Shown here in pieces: positions 1-10,188 of a stretch of 32,450 nt of DNA. The position numbers and the translations under genes were made by a program. The stretch spans positions 1 through 32,450 of the forward strand of contig JANBPU010000180.1 of the NCBI GenBank assembly GCA_027575805.1, in the 5' to 3' direction. Origin of the DNA: Mycoemilia scoparia (lineage: Eukaryota > Kickxellomycota > Kickxellomycetes > Kickxellales > Kickxellaceae). Position 1 is the first letter of the stretch. Each line of letters begins with the position of its first letter. The notes under the pieces were generated by a model. It was not told where the DNA came from, did no database searches, and saw only the letters and a program-made list of their open reading frames with translations.

Positions 1-154
1 TATTTTTATATTTTTCAAATAAATTTCAGAGTTATGGGATATTTTTCCAGGGCGGTGATCAAGTGATCAAAAAGTTCATGTAATAGCAAAAAAACTTCGT
101 GTTGTTAGCAACTCCCTTTATAGAAAGTCAGGCAAAAGCATTAGATAAAGTAAC

Positions 155-1855
155 CTATAGCGGTGTGGCAGTTGCCAGCTCGCTTTCGTCATCATCATCG
201 AATGTGCCAGGTGGGACTAAATACAAGAACATCTTGGGCTTGTTAGGATCACGGACCAAGACATAGCGGCCTTCAGGAAGGGCGAGGCACAAATCGACAA
301 CAGCCTTAACAATACCCCACGCATTGTCGATATCAACATTAAGTTGCTTGAGGAACTCCTCTGGTCTGTATTTTTCAACAGTAAGGACCTGGTGGGCAGA
401 GCGCTTGGCAGGATTGATGCGGGAAACGTAGCCAAGCTTGAGCTGGTTGGCGTTGGCAAGGACCGCCTGGATACCCCACTTAGCGAGCTTGGCTGCATTG
501 TTCTTGCGCTCAGTTGCTACAACAGCACCTCTGCTGGTGTGGATCTTGGTGTTCCAGTCAAGAGCGCCTCCAGCGCCAGGAGCGCGAACGCTGAATTGGT
601 TGAGGGCGCGAGCAAACAAGTAGTTTTGGTTGGTGGTCTTGTCAACAGCGTTCAGCTCAGTTCTTACTGCAAGCAGACATGTGTCCTCGTCTCCTTGGGC
701 TCCACTGGCGCCCTCATCGCCATCATCTCCTGATGATCCTCTAGCTGTTATGTCAAAGATACGGTATTTATAGGCAGCCACAGTTCTTGCATTTGCGTTA
801 GGCGAGTTATCGCCATCATCCTCGCTCCTGAATGGGTTGGGGTTTTCTGATGTCACTGCAGCAGAGGCGTTGGAAGAAATCATAGAGAGGAAATGGCGAT
901 TGACTTCGTTGGCCTCCTGGGCAAGCATTGAAGGAGAGTTGGGGTTCGCGTCCTTGTCAGGACCCTCGATGGGTGGGTCGACGGCATTTTCATTAACGGT
1001 GAGGTAGTCCAAGGGGCCACCATCACGCTTGTCCAAAAACAGCTTATCATCGACACGGTTGATGACGATGTCCCAGGGATTGACTGTGCGGGAGGCAATC
1101 ATGAGGGTTGCAAGAACAACATCAGACGCAAAGACCTTGGCTTTGTTTTCATCAGCCAGCTTCTGGAGGACAGGATCATCGCTTGCTGAAACATTGTAAG
1201 CAACGCAATCCTGCTTGCGAAGCTGGATGGGCTGGCGTGCGGGTATCCTATCGAACTTCTTGTCATAACCACCAATGTTTCCGTGGACCCCAGCCTCGGT
1301 AACACCAGAAATAACATAGTTAAGCCCAGAAAGGCGAGAAAACTCGATCTCCTGCTTGAGCTCCCAATCGTTTCCGACCTGGACACTAGCATAGCGCTGG
1401 CGGTGGAAGCGGTTTCCTGTCCAGTGCTGGCGCTTGCGCTGACCAAATGAAGACCCGCCTCTACCTTGTGGGGCCGACCCTAGACGCTGCATTCCACGAT
1501 TACGAGTGAATTGGCCACGGTTATTAAAGACACTAGCAGGCTTCTTGCTAGTGGGCGTGCTCTTAGTGACGACAGAGAAGGCGGACTCATCGGCACGCTG
1601 ATAGGTAAAGGCAGAGGCAGCGCTGCTTCCGTAAGTCTGATGCTGGTCACGCGCATTGCGTCCTCGCTGGCGGATGGTCTCATTCTTTCCTTCGGCCATT
1701 TGGGTCCAATCGGACATGCGGCTAATCTTGTCGGCCTTAGAGAATGGGACATAGGGGACGTCCTGGAATTGCAAAGATGTGCTTGAGGACACTGGCCCCC
1801 AGCCATTCTTGTTCTCAACGAGAGCAGGGAGCTCAAAACTAGGTAGCTCAGACAT
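155..1855 (-). CDS. Eukaryotic translation initiation factor 3 subunit D (eIF3d / Moe1)
   Basis: Single-exon gene of 566 aa. It encodes the eIF3 subunit that sits at the mRNA exit side of the 40S ribosome and, in animals, can bind the mRNA cap directly. The N-terminus has the family pattern NGWGP followed by DVPYVPFSKADK and a downstream SDWTQ; a basic R/Q-rich stretch follows, then the DWELKQEIEF segment that opens the conserved cap-binding-like domain, and motifs such as NPWDIVINR, LDWNTKIHTSRGAV and GYVSR. The C-terminus is acidic (DDDDE), as usual. The open frame extends 20 codons further upstream to an ATG at 1915, but I chose the ATG at 1855 because MSELPSFELPALVENKNGWGP has the normal family spacing to NGWGP. 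Length is close to human eIF3d (548 aa). It is divergent from the RhoGEF gene at 2767. Identification is firm; the exact start is less so. Confidence 0.95.
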   Translation of the reverse strand: MSELPSFELPALVENKNGWGPVSSSTSLQFQDVPYVPFSKADKISRMSDWTQMAEGKNETIRQRGRNARDQHQTYGSSAASAFTYQRADESAFSVVTKSTPTSKKPASVFNNRGQFTRNRGMQRLGSAPQGRGGSSFGQRKRQHWTGNRFHRQRYASVQVGNDWELKQEIEFSRLSGLNYVISGVTEAGVHGNIGGYDKKFDRIPARQPIQLRKQDCVAYNVSASDDPVLQKLADENKAKVFASDVVLATLMIASRTVNPWDIVINRVDDKLFLDKRDGGPLDYLTVNENAVDPPIEGPDKDANPNSPSMLAQEANEVNRHFLSMISSNASAAVTSENPNPFRSEDDGDNSPNANARTVAAYKYRIFDITARGSSGDDGDEGASGAQGDEDTCLLAVRTELNAVDKTTNQNYLFARALNQFSVRAPGAGGALDWNTKIHTSRGAVVATERKNNAAKLAKWGIQAVLANANQLKLGYVSRINPAKRSAHQVLTVEKYRPEEFLKQLNVDIDNAWGIVKAVVDLCLALPEGRYVLVRDPNKPKMFLYLVPPGTFDDDDESELATATPL

Positions 1856-2766
1856 TATTCTTCCTTTTAGTATCAAAAATTCAGATGAAGATGAAATGGT
1901 GGCAGGCTTGGCCAAAAATTATTTTTCATGTAATCGAAGCCTGATTGCAACACCCATCCTGGATCAAGCAGTAGGTAATCACTCTAATCAGGACGGCAGA
2001 CAACAGACTCCAAACTCTAGTAAAAGGCAGATAGGAATATTCGCTTCTGCAGTATGAAACAATGCATTCATGGCCAAAAAGGGCCCGAATACAGTAAAAA
2101 GGGCTTTATGGTATATTTTTTATTCATGCAGTAGTGATGCTAGAAACAAAGTGTCGAGGTTGCCGGGTAGCCCTTTGAGCATACTTATTTAAGCTACTCA
2201 TACCATGGCAGTGCCAAATGCTGGTGAGGCTTTTTAGCAAATACACGTCCTGCTATTGTTAAAGACTAGCCGAAAGGAGGCCATATATGTTTGGCTGGCT
2301 TTGTTAAAGGAAAAAACACGCAAAATAGTCTGATGCCGGACAGAATGGTTGTTTACCAAAGGAATGGTATCACGAGCGTTGTGATTAGATTGAAGGGATT
2401 ATGTGCTAGCTTAAATGCCGTTTGGCCGTTGTCAGTGAGTGGGCGTGTGTATATGTGTATGTGTGCGTGTGTGTGTGTAGGCTCACAGTGCAGAGCAGTG
2501 AGAACAGTGTTCATATGGAAGCACAAAGTCATCTCAGGCCCGCCTCCCAGTTAGCCTTGATCTTACTCTTCTTTATGTCCTGTTTGCTCCACATAAATTG
2601 CCTATAATTCATAACTTGTATCCTCTTTCTTATCAATTTATCCCCTTCGCATTATTCTTCTCGTCTACGCCGGGCTTCCGTGGACTCTGAAACCACATAC
2701 ATATCCTGGCTCCGCACTCTGCCCATCTCAAATTTAGGAGCTAGATTCCTGCACACAGGGCTCCAA
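1856..2766. promoter_or_regulatory. Divergent intergenic region between eIF3d and RhoGEF-1
   Basis: About 0.9 kb between two genes transcribed away from each other, so it should hold both promoters. I found no convincing coding exon on either strand. The last ~130 bases before the RhoGEF start are pyrimidine-rich (CTCTTTCTTATC, CCCCTTCGC), a common core-promoter feature in fungi, with a TATAATTCATA stretch near 2603. A TG microsatellite lies at 2444-2478. The block AAAAAGGGCCCGAA at 2076-2089 recurs exactly at 25291-25304. Confidence 0.5.
2444..2478. repeat. TG/GTAT microsatellite
   Basis: An imperfect run of GT dinucleotides interrupted by A and C (GTGTGTATATGTGTATG, then GCGTGTGTGTGTG) in the leader or promoter region of RhoGEF-1. 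A second, shorter GT run is at 10534-10558. Both look like ordinary simple repeats. Confidence 0.8.
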
Positions 2767-5700
2767 ATGAACCCTCAAATCCAGCCCAATTCTACAACAA
2801 ATAACTATTATGTCGACAGACAGGCCAACACGGTGCGCAAGGTGCTACCCCACCCTCCAGGCGGTCATTCGACAGTGCGACAGCCAGTAAGAAGAAGTGC
2901 AGACCTTGTTCCATTAAGGCAGAGCACGTCTTCGGCTGCTAGCGATGGCGGCAGTAATTACCATTTAGTTCAAGGCGAATCCTACGCCAGTCAGCCTGCG
3001 AACAACCAGTATTACCAGCCTCCATACAAGGAGCCACATGGTATTCAGGCTCCTCTCCAGACACCACCACACCCCCCTCAAAGTCCAACCTTCAATAAAT
3101 CCCGAAAGCTGCAGAGACTGTCATCATCCTCAAATAGAAGCTCAACAGGAACACCGCCAGTTTTGGCCGTCAGCAGCGAGCCTTATGGCGGGGGAGTCCC
3201 GTCACAGCCAAACCTTGTTTCTGTGCATGATGTTTCCAGCAGATATAGGCGCCCATATGGACCGCGCACAATGCAGGGAACACAAGGAACAACCCAAGAC
3301 TATTACAAGCCCATTGGACAGGGTCGCTCTGGTTACCCCACGCTGCCACGAATGGATATCCGGCCTCCACAGTACCACCATCACCAGCAGCAGCAGCAGC
3401 AACAACAACCTCAGCAATATGGCCCCGTTCCGCCTAATCTTCAGGTTTCGACCAATGTTCGGCAGCAGCGGGAACGCGACTTTGCAATGATGATGGGACA
3501 GTCGCGCCGTCCTGTCACTGCAAACAGAGATGACTCTTCAGACAGTTTCAAGGCAACGGGGCCCTCTCCATCACGCTATGATGCACCCTATGGCAAAAGG
3601 AGTGAGTCTCCATCCCTTCAATACACCAACGACGCTCCATACCGTGATCCCATTTACCAAAACAACCATGGGTCAGCAACGCTCAAGCACTATAATACAA
3701 CTTCACGTATTAGCTACGATCGCTACACACCCACAGATAAACAGCAGCAGCAGCAGCAGCAGCCCCGCTCTGCATACCCATCATCAACTGTCCGGGGTGG
3801 ATCTGCTTATACGCAGAGCCAACAAGCATTGCCACAACAGCCCGTATTCTCAACAAAGCGATTGCCGAGTCGCACATACCCGAATCCTGACAAGCTTGTG
3901 CTTCCACAAATTCCCTCACAGCCATACCCCCAAATGGGCTCAAAGACTGTTGGTCGAATGGCTAGCTCACAGATGCAAGGTTCGTATAGAAATGTCTCTA
4001 CGAACTCGCGCAGTACTCCAGATCTCGATATGAGTAGCATGAGAGACACGCTGTCTGACATTAGCCACGAGCTAGACGGTCACCAAACAATCCCCTCCCC
4101 AAGGGATGTTGCCACTTTTAGAATGGGCAGCTCGTCTAACCTCTCATTGCAGCAACCATCATCGCCGACCATGCAGTCGCCTGTCCGGACTAGTAGCCAG
4201 TACCACGCAAGAATTCGCCGTTCTTCCCGCCTCCAGGATTATGCATCTGACACCGATTCTATGCTCGAGACCCAGAGTAGCTATGGCGAAAAGCTGGAAG
4301 ATAAGCCTGCTCCAGAAACGCACCATAAGCTTAGGAGGACTCGCAGCACACTCTCGCGCATCTCTTCGGTGTTTCGCGAGAAGGGCTCGGCAGGAAACGA
4401 CAGCGACTCTAAGCCCTCGTCCTCAAGCTCAACTAAAGGAGGCTTTCCTACAAGCGAAAAGCAAATTTCATCTCTCAGATCTGTCAGCGAACAAAACCTT
4501 GCCATGTATGTTGAGCGCGATGCCGAAAATATCCCCCCTGTACCTTCTCTTCCAAACGCAGCTATCGACTCCGCCTCTTCTCTGCCACCACACCTTCAAA
4601 ACATCAAACCCGTCAATCCTGCCCTACTCTCACAGATCGCTGTCAGATTTGTTGAGGTTATTATTCCTGCTCTGTCCACAAACCGTAAAAATGACATCGA
4701 ATACCCAAATAGCTTTTCTGGAAAGGACGCCATAGACGCCATAGGTGCTATAATCAAGTCAAATGACCGCATGCTTTCAATGTCCATAGGACGCTCGCTT
4801 GGTGCCCAGTCACTGTTTAGGGATATTATTTTTGAAAACCAGCTGGAGGACTACAATCACAGCTTGTATGCCTTTAGTGACGAGGTGCTAGAAAGCCAAG
4901 GAAAGACTGTGGACGCTGGGTCTGGTACGGGTGACATGTCCGACAATAGTCCCCTCCCTATTTATATAAGCGGTGTCATGACAACATTTGCCAAATGCTA
5001 CTCGCCCATATGTGGTAAAGATGGCAAATGTTATAGCCTTATATGCCCAAATCGTCCTGAACAGTACCGTGCTCTTGGACAAATCGGCGATCCATCAGGA
5101 CAGCTTTCTAGGAACAAGATTACTGGGTGGTCGGGCACAATGCCAAAATGGATACTCGAAACGGTTTCTAAAAAGGAAATCAACAGACAGGAGGCAATAT
5201 TCGAGATCATCAATAATGAAAAAGAGTATGTGGGCGATCTCACTACTGTGCGTGATATGGTAATGAGGCCACTCCATAACAGCGATATAATTACTCCGCA
5301 ACGCCGTACTAGATTCATTGCTTCTGTTTTCAAGAACATACTTGTCATCCTTGCAGCAAACTCGGCATTAGAAGCAGACCTGGTCAAGCGCCAGAAAGAA
5401 AACCCATTTTTTGACAGAATTGGCGATATATTTCTAAAGCACGTAAACAACTTTGAGTGCTATATAGAATACTCTGCAAACCATGTCTACAGCAAGCACT
5501 TTTTGGAGCTCGAAACAAGCCGCAACAAGCCACTTTCAGACTTTATTCAAGCTGTGAGCAAGGAGCCACGATTCCGAAGGCTGCCTGTCTCTAGTTTCCT
5601 TTTTAATCCATGCCAGAAGGTTGTGCGATACAACCTTTTGCTTAGCAATGTCCTCAAAAATACTCCTGAATCTCACCCCGATCGAGAGCTTATTCCGCTG

Positions 5701-7404
5701 GCTATGGAAAGGTTATCTGATATATGTACTCGCCTCAACCTGGAAACTGGAAAGTCAGAAAACAGGCTCAACCTTCTCAAAATTGCCGAGCTTCTTGTAT
5801 GCAAACCACCAGAGAGAAATGAGCTTGATCTAATGAACGACTCTCGCCAGCTTATTAGATCACAGATGATGAAGAAGCGCAGTGGTGTTGAAGCTACAGA
5901 GATCATGGTATTCCTTCTAGACCACATGGTTATGATGTGCAAGGTTAAAAGAGGAAGAAACAAAGAGCCCATAGAGTATCGCATCTATAAAAGACTCATT
6001 CCTCTACAAATGCTGACAGTTTCCACACCAGAAGGGTTTAGCACTACTCGTCCTAATAACCCAATAAGACGCAACAGTCTTGGCGGGTTTGGCGGAAAAG
6101 ACCCCCAGGGTGTTACAAGTGCATCTTCGGATTCTAAGCTCTCTAACTCTATCAGTACTGCGCCATCAGTCGGCGATACCAAGGCCAACACGCTTCCAAA
6201 TCGTACAACAGACCCTGTCACGTATGATAACCAGCAGGCCAATGGCAAGTTCACATATCCCATCACTTTCACATACTTGGGGAGACAGGGTGGCTCGTAT
6301 ACACTGGCGCTCGATTCCTCATCCTCTCCTCGTGACTGGTTCAACTCCATTGAAACTCAGCGCTCCAACATACTTTCCAAGACGCGTCGCTTCGAGCTTA
6401 TTCAGATTGCACCGTCATTCCCAGCCTACAACAAGATAAATTGCTCTGGCGTCTTTGATCGTGGCCGTTGCGTTGTTTTGGGCACTGACCATGGCGTATA
6501 TGTCGGTATTGCAAAAAAGCCACGATCATTCCTTCTACTAAAAACCCTGAAACACGACAGGGTCCAGCAGATCGAGGTCATTGAAAAACACAACTGCCTC
6601 CTGCTTTTGGCCGACAAGGAGCGTACTCTTTACAGCTATCCACTTGATGTCCTTGCCATTGCCCGTACTGGTGACCAAAATACCATTAAGCCCCGCAAGC
6701 TGCAGAAGAATGTTTCTTTCTTCCGCTTCGGCGTGTGTCTTGATCGAGATACACTTTGCTCAGTCAAGTCAAAGAACATTCCCCAGGCAACAACAATAAA
6801 GGTATTCCACCCCATCACCAACAACGATATAAGCAGCCGGCGGACATTTGGGAGACTTATACCCAGAGAGAATATATCTGGGGACATATGGAGGTCTTTC
6901 CGTGATTGCTATATTGGGGCTGAAGCAACATCTTTGCACTTCCTTAAGAGCAAACTGTGTATTGGCTGTAATCGTGGGTTCGAGGTTATTGATCTGGCTT
7001 CTCTCAATCCTCAAACACTTCTCGACCCTGTTGATGAATCACTTAACTTTGTCCTTAAGCGTGACAATGTTAGGCCAATATCTTTCTTTAGAGTCCAGGA
7101 GGGAGAATACCTGCTTTGCTACGACGAATTTGCATTCTATGTTAATCGCAATGGCCAGAGAGCTAGGCCCAACTGGATCATACATTGGGAAGGAGAACCA
7201 ACTGCATTTGCGTTCCACTATCCTTACATTCTTGCCTTTGACAATTCATTCATTGAGATTAGACATGTGGAATCTGGACAAATGGTCCAGGTCATCATAA
7301 CTGGGAATTGTCGTGCATTGAGCACCGAGCCTTCAGCAACACTATGTGCTTCAAGCCCTTCACTTACAGATCCGCAAGAAGTATACCTTGTCCGTCACAC
7401 ATAG
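2767..7404 (+). CDS. Rho guanine nucleotide exchange factor, DEP-DH-PH-CNH (Rom2/Rgf1 type), paralogue 1
   Basis: Intronless, 1545 aa. It is expected to activate Rho1-type GTPases at the growing cell surface for cell-wall synthesis and polarity. The N-terminal ~600 residues are low-complexity (S, Q, P, Y) with Q8 at 207-214 behind HHH and Q7 at 326-332. The DEP domain is about 619-700. The DH domain is about 805-1000, opening with EAIFEIINNEKEYVGDL and carrying the conserved helix CQKVVRYNLLLSNVLK at 949-964. The PH-like region is about 1020-1200 (VFLLDHMVMMCKVKR). The citron-homology (CNH) domain is about 1210-1510, with the end signature LLCYDEFAFY then FIEIRH. The frame is open 29 codons further upstream but contains only GTG there, so the first ATG at 2767 is the start. 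Length is comparable to yeast Rom2 (1356 aa) and S. pombe Rgf1. A clear but diverged paralogue lies at 13058. Confidence 0.95.
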   Translation: MNPQIQPNSTTNNYYVDRQANTVRKVLPHPPGGHSTVRQPVRRSADLVPLRQSTSSAASDGGSNYHLVQGESYASQPANNQYYQPPYKEPHGIQAPLQTPPHPPQSPTFNKSRKLQRLSSSSNRSSTGTPPVLAVSSEPYGGGVPSQPNLVSVHDVSSRYRRPYGPRTMQGTQGTTQDYYKPIGQGRSGYPTLPRMDIRPPQYHHHQQQQQQQQPQQYGPVPPNLQVSTNVRQQRERDFAMMMGQSRRPVTANRDDSSDSFKATGPSPSRYDAPYGKRSESPSLQYTNDAPYRDPIYQNNHGSATLKHYNTTSRISYDRYTPTDKQQQQQQQPRSAYPSSTVRGGSAYTQSQQALPQQPVFSTKRLPSRTYPNPDKLVLPQIPSQPYPQMGSKTVGRMASSQMQGSYRNVSTNSRSTPDLDMSSMRDTLSDISHELDGHQTIPSPRDVATFRMGSSSNLSLQQPSSPTMQSPVRTSSQYHARIRRSSRLQDYASDTDSMLETQSSYGEKLEDKPAPETHHKLRRTRSTLSRISSVFREKGSAGNDSDSKPSSSSSTKGGFPTSEKQISSLRSVSEQNLAMYVERDAENIPPVPSLPNAAIDSASSLPPHLQNIKPVNPALLSQIAVRFVEVIIPALSTNRKNDIEYPNSFSGKDAIDAIGAIIKSNDRMLSMSIGRSLGAQSLFRDIIFENQLEDYNHSLYAFSDEVLESQGKTVDAGSGTGDMSDNSPLPIYISGVMTTFAKCYSPICGKDGKCYSLICPNRPEQYRALGQIGDPSGQLSRNKITGWSGTMPKWILETVSKKEINRQEAIFEIINNEKEYVGDLTTVRDMVMRPLHNSDIITPQRRTRFIASVFKNILVILAANSALEADLVKRQKENPFFDRIGDIFLKHVNNFECYIEYSANHVYSKHFLELETSRNKPLSDFIQAVSKEPRFRRLPVSSFLFNPCQKVVRYNLLLSNVLKNTPESHPDRELIPLAMERLSDICTRLNLETGKSENRLNLLKIAELLVCKPPERNELDLMNDSRQLIRSQMMKKRSGVEATEIMVFLLDHMVMMCKVKRGRNKEPIEYRIYKRLIPLQMLTVSTPEGFSTTRPNNPIRRNSLGGFGGKDPQGVTSASSDSKLSNSISTAPSVGDTKANTLPNRTTDPVTYDNQQANGKFTYPITFTYLGRQGGSYTLALDSSSSPRDWFNSIETQRSNILSKTRRFELIQIAPSFPAYNKINCSGVFDRGRCVVLGTDHGVYVGIAKKPRSFLLLKTLKHDRVQQIEVIEKHNCLLLLADKERTLYSYPLDVLAIARTGDQNTIKPRKLQKNVSFFRFGVCLDRDTLCSVKSKNIPQATTIKVFHPITNNDISSRRTFGRLIPRENISGDIWRSFRDCYIGAEATSLHFLKSKLCIGCNRGFEVIDLASLNPQTLLDPVDESLNFVLKRDNVRPISFFRVQEGEYLLCYDEFAFYVNRNGQRARPNWIIHWEGEPTAFAFHYPYILAFDNSFIEIRHVESGQMVQVIITGNCRALSTEPSATLCASSPSLTDPQEVYLVRHT

Positions 7405-8284
7405 CCCCAAAGAGTACTGATAGACAATATCCACCTCTGGCTTTCATATCTTGGCCACATTGCATATCAGAATTAACATCACTTTTGCCATATGATATCA
7501 GTTTTTAGCAACTTTCGTAAACTATAGCCTAATCAACATTTACATTCTATACACCCCCACACTATTTACCTTATTGTCAATTCTCAATACACATTAATTA
7601 AAATGAAACCTGACTAAAGCTTTAAACACGTTACTTGCATAATGCGAGATTCTTACACTGTTAGATCAAGCCCGCCCTAACCTTGGAAATTGTAGCAAAT
7701 GTAAACAGGCAAACTTTACTACTGATTGGCCACACAATGGATGTGGGTGGGTCCCAGCAAAATGTCTTATAAATTTGAATAATAAATTTTGATGATGGCA
7801 AAGTTCAGATGTATGGAAGATACATATTGTTCTTTCAGGAATGGCGTGAAACTGACTTTTCTCTTGAACACATTAATGTATTATTGTAATTGTATTTGAT
7901 TCTTACTAACTGGCAAGATCTCCATCAAAAGGAAACAGACAAGCGTGCTCATACATTCCCTGCAAGTCGGCCTATAAGCTATACATTTTAGCTGGAGCCT
8001 GACAGATTGCCAGCTATTGTCCAGAGTATTCTTCTGGCACACCTTTAAAGGAGATTCTGCTAACTATTGCTTATCCTTATTATTTCTTCTATTTCTATGT
8101 GCATGTGCTTTTTTAATATTTTTTGTTATAATTTCTGATAATGATTTTTGAGGGGCCTTTATGCTTATTAGCTTATGAAATAAAGCCATATAGGCACCAT
8201 AATTTGAATACTAGATGTAGCACCCAAAAAGCACCCAACCAATATGATACTAAGCTATTTAGTGGTGATCAATGTAGATTTACA
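7405..8284. other. Intergenic region with one inverted-repeat element; no exon seen
   Basis: AT-rich 3' flank of RhoGEF-1 and 5' flank of the EXD2-like gene. I looked for an upstream exonuclease domain belonging to the next gene and saw only short, stop-interrupted frames. The region contains one copy of a ~150-bp dispersed element (7911-8060). The frame of the next gene is open from an ATG at 8141, but the residues before 8285 resemble nothing and look like leader. Confidence 0.6.
7911..8060 (+). mobile_element. MITE-like element, family 1, copy 1
   Basis: A 150-bp block matching 17933-18083 at roughly 80% by eye and, inverted, 11028-11178. It has no coding capacity. The ends are imperfect inverted repeats: left TGGCAAGATCTCC; the right end read backwards gives TAGCAGAATCTCC. 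The best conserved internal segment is GCTGGAGCCTGACAGATT. No clear target-site duplication was found. The constant length across three copies suggests full-length elements rather than random fragments. Confidence 0.75.
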
Positions 8285-9453
8285 ATGCTTCCAAGACAAA
8301 AACCCATTTATGAAAATTGTAGAGTTCTTGACAAAACAGGAGCCCTAATTTTTCGCTGTGCAAGGTAAAAAGCCGTGATCCTATATATCAAAAAACCCAA
8401 AACATTCATGGCTATTGATGTAACCAAGACTGTATCCATGCATTCTAAATCACACAATTTCTATCTATGTAAAGAAAACGGCTGGATTGGTATCTTGGGC
8501 GAGGTTTAGCTACTGAGCTGGAAAAGGACACTATACGGCTAAACTTTGAATGTAAAGGGATTGGTCGACAAGATGAGCCATTCTATCTTCAAGACATGCA
8601 AGACAAGTGTGTGAACTGTGGCGTGACAACAAACCTGACTCTACACCATGTTGGTAGGTTTTGGTAACTTCTCTGGTATCATTAAAACTTCAAAAGCCCC
8701 CAAAGTCCCAAAAATTCAAGATTCTGTTGTTTCTACTGCTTTTGTAACCCAAAAAAGTTCCACACAGATACCGCAAATGGTTCCCAGAATCGTTGAAATC
8801 GCATTCAGTAAGTGCACATACAGACTTTTCCCAAAGAGTAACGCAAAGTAACTAAACTCCCACACCCTTTAACCAAACTGTTTTCCACATAGAGCCATGA
8901 TCTCCTTCCGCTATGTATAGCTTGCCATGACAAGTATGAGTCAGGCGCTATAGCCTTGACAAAGCATCTTGCAGAATGCTTCTCTGCTCCATTGGAGGGT
9001 CGTGGTTGGATTTTTCGGCCGAAGGTTCATGCCGCGAAGAAGGCGGTTTCTGCACTTCAGCATAGCTACGATAAAATCCCCGAGCCTCGGAGATCAGATC
9101 TGGTGAAAATAGTTCACTCATCACTTGATGGGGCAATTAAGGATGGTCTTATTGATGATGGTGGACTGGTGGGATCCTATGATCTATATCATCCCGATGA
9201 GCTTATTTCTAGCCCAGTAGTGCAGCAAATGATGGCCCTGGAAGACCGAAGCAGAGGCCCAGAATTCGTCGAACATGGGCAAATAATAGCACAAATCCTT
9301 GGCGGAGACAGAAGCAACGGCGCTGAGCTGGCATTTTCCGGATGTCAGAAATGCCTAAACTTAAAGGCAGAGGGGTTTGAGGGACTGATAGGAGTGTGGC
9401 GGAGACATTTTATTGACACACTACAGCCAAAACACCTGCCTCAATTTTGGTGA
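8285..9453 (+). CDS. EXD2-like C-terminal zinc/HNH-type protein lacking the exonuclease domain
   Basis: Four exons: 8285-8364, 8475-8653, 8758-8807, 8893-9453 (289 aa). The joined product follows the C-terminal half of animal EXD2 throughout. It has KPIYENCRVLD near the start, DWYLGRGLA and IRLNFECKG, a zinc/HNH-like cluster CVNCG...LTLHHVVPHRYRKWFPE...SSHDLLPLCIACH (CxxC, HH, CxxC), and the terminal WRRHFIDTLQPKHLP. Exon joins are supported because each restores a conserved block: HHV|VP across intron 2 and SHS|SHD across intron 3. Human EXD2 carries a DEDD 3'-5' exonuclease domain ahead of this part; here none is visible. The frame is open to an upstream ATG at 8141 (337 aa), but the added residues are unremarkable. 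Activity is unknown; the zinc module could bind or cut nucleic acid. Family assignment is strong, the start uncertain. Confidence 0.82.
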
Positions 9454-9811
9454 TGCAGATCGATGAGCAGCGAGTGGCCCAAGTCGTCAACTTTTATTAG
9501 AGATCTTCAAATGCAACTTTGGCTTCTGTTGAGCAAAAAACTTGCTAAAAAATATTGCGCTTTGCCCCAAAGTACCAAGCCAAGCACCATCACACATGCA
9601 AAGCCCACATTGACTTCCAGGCTTAGTGTGTCCTTTATCTATAAAGGGCAGCAAAGACAAACCTCTCTGGACACACAGCACCAGATATCCCTAAGACTCT
9701 CCTCGCACATAACAGCCATCCACACTGCTGCTGTCTCCTTCCTTATCTCTTTATCCTGTTAGATCTCTTTTTACTTTTTCAGCATCTTTTCAGCCTAGTT
9801 ATTAATATAAA
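9454..9811. promoter_or_regulatory. Spacer and promoter/leader of the NDUFA4-like gene
   Basis: About 360 bases between two plus-strand genes. No coding exon is supported. It contains TGGCCCAA at 9475-9482, a TATCTATAAAGGG stretch near 9636 that could act as a TATA element, and a pyrimidine-rich tract (TCTTTTTACTTTTTCAG) just before the ATG at 9812. Confidence 0.4.
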
Positions 9812-10188
9812 ATGCTTTCCCAGGCCACCAAGCAGTACATCAAGACACACTGGTACAAGCACGAGCTCATACCCATCTTCGGCATTATTGGCGGTGGTGT
9901 CGCCATCGCAGCCTACGCCGCTGGTCACGCCCTTAGAGGCCCAGATGTTGTTTGGGACAGGTAAGGCCCTATGTACTATGCTGCTGCTGCTGCTACTGTT
10001 GGCATAACATAGCAGTAAAACGCTCCTGTAAAACTTATCGTCCATGTTACTAACAACAGGTCTCCCTAATTGCTACTTATAGACGCACCAACCCCCACCC
10101 ATGGAACGACGTCAAGGAGAACGAAACCACAAAGTTCATCGATCCCAATGGCCGCTTTGAGCGCAAATGGTCCCGCGAGCGTCTTTAG
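9812..10188 (+). CDS. NDUFA4/MLRQ-like mitochondrial inner-membrane subunit
   Basis: Two exons, 9812-9960 and 10083-10188, encoding 84 aa. The intron has donor GTAAGG, a perfect TACTAAC branch site near 10049 and acceptor TATAG. The product has a short N-terminus (MLSQATKQYIKTHWYKHE), one membrane segment at about 19-42 (LIPIFGIIGGGVAIAAYAAG), then GPDVVWDRRTNPHPWND, the family signature (human NDUFA4 has NPDVCWDRNNPEPWN). NDUFA4 was first assigned to respiratory complex I and later to cytochrome c oxidase in mammals; which complex applies here cannot be told from sequence. The domain is also called the B12D or NADH-ubiquinone reductase complex 1 MLRQ family. Joining at the phase-2 intron gives a continuous signature, so the model is solid. 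Confidence 0.93.

Noticed and set aside
1856..1915. 20-residue N-terminal extension of eIF3d
   Set aside because: The internal ATG at 1855 gives the family-like spacing to NGWGP; the extension has no counterpart in the family.
2680..2766. Upstream extension of RhoGEF-1 starting MDSETTYISW
   Set aside because: The first codon is GTG and no ATG exists in frame before 2767; non-AUG initiation is possible but unsupported.
7405..8140. Missing exonuclease exons of the EXD2-like gene
   Set aside because: No DEDD-type motif or sustained frame was found; most of the span is AT-rich flank plus a MITE-like copy.
8141..8284. 48-codon N-terminal extension of the EXD2-like protein
   Set aside because: The frame is open from an ATG but the residues have no resemblance to the family; kept only as an alternative start.
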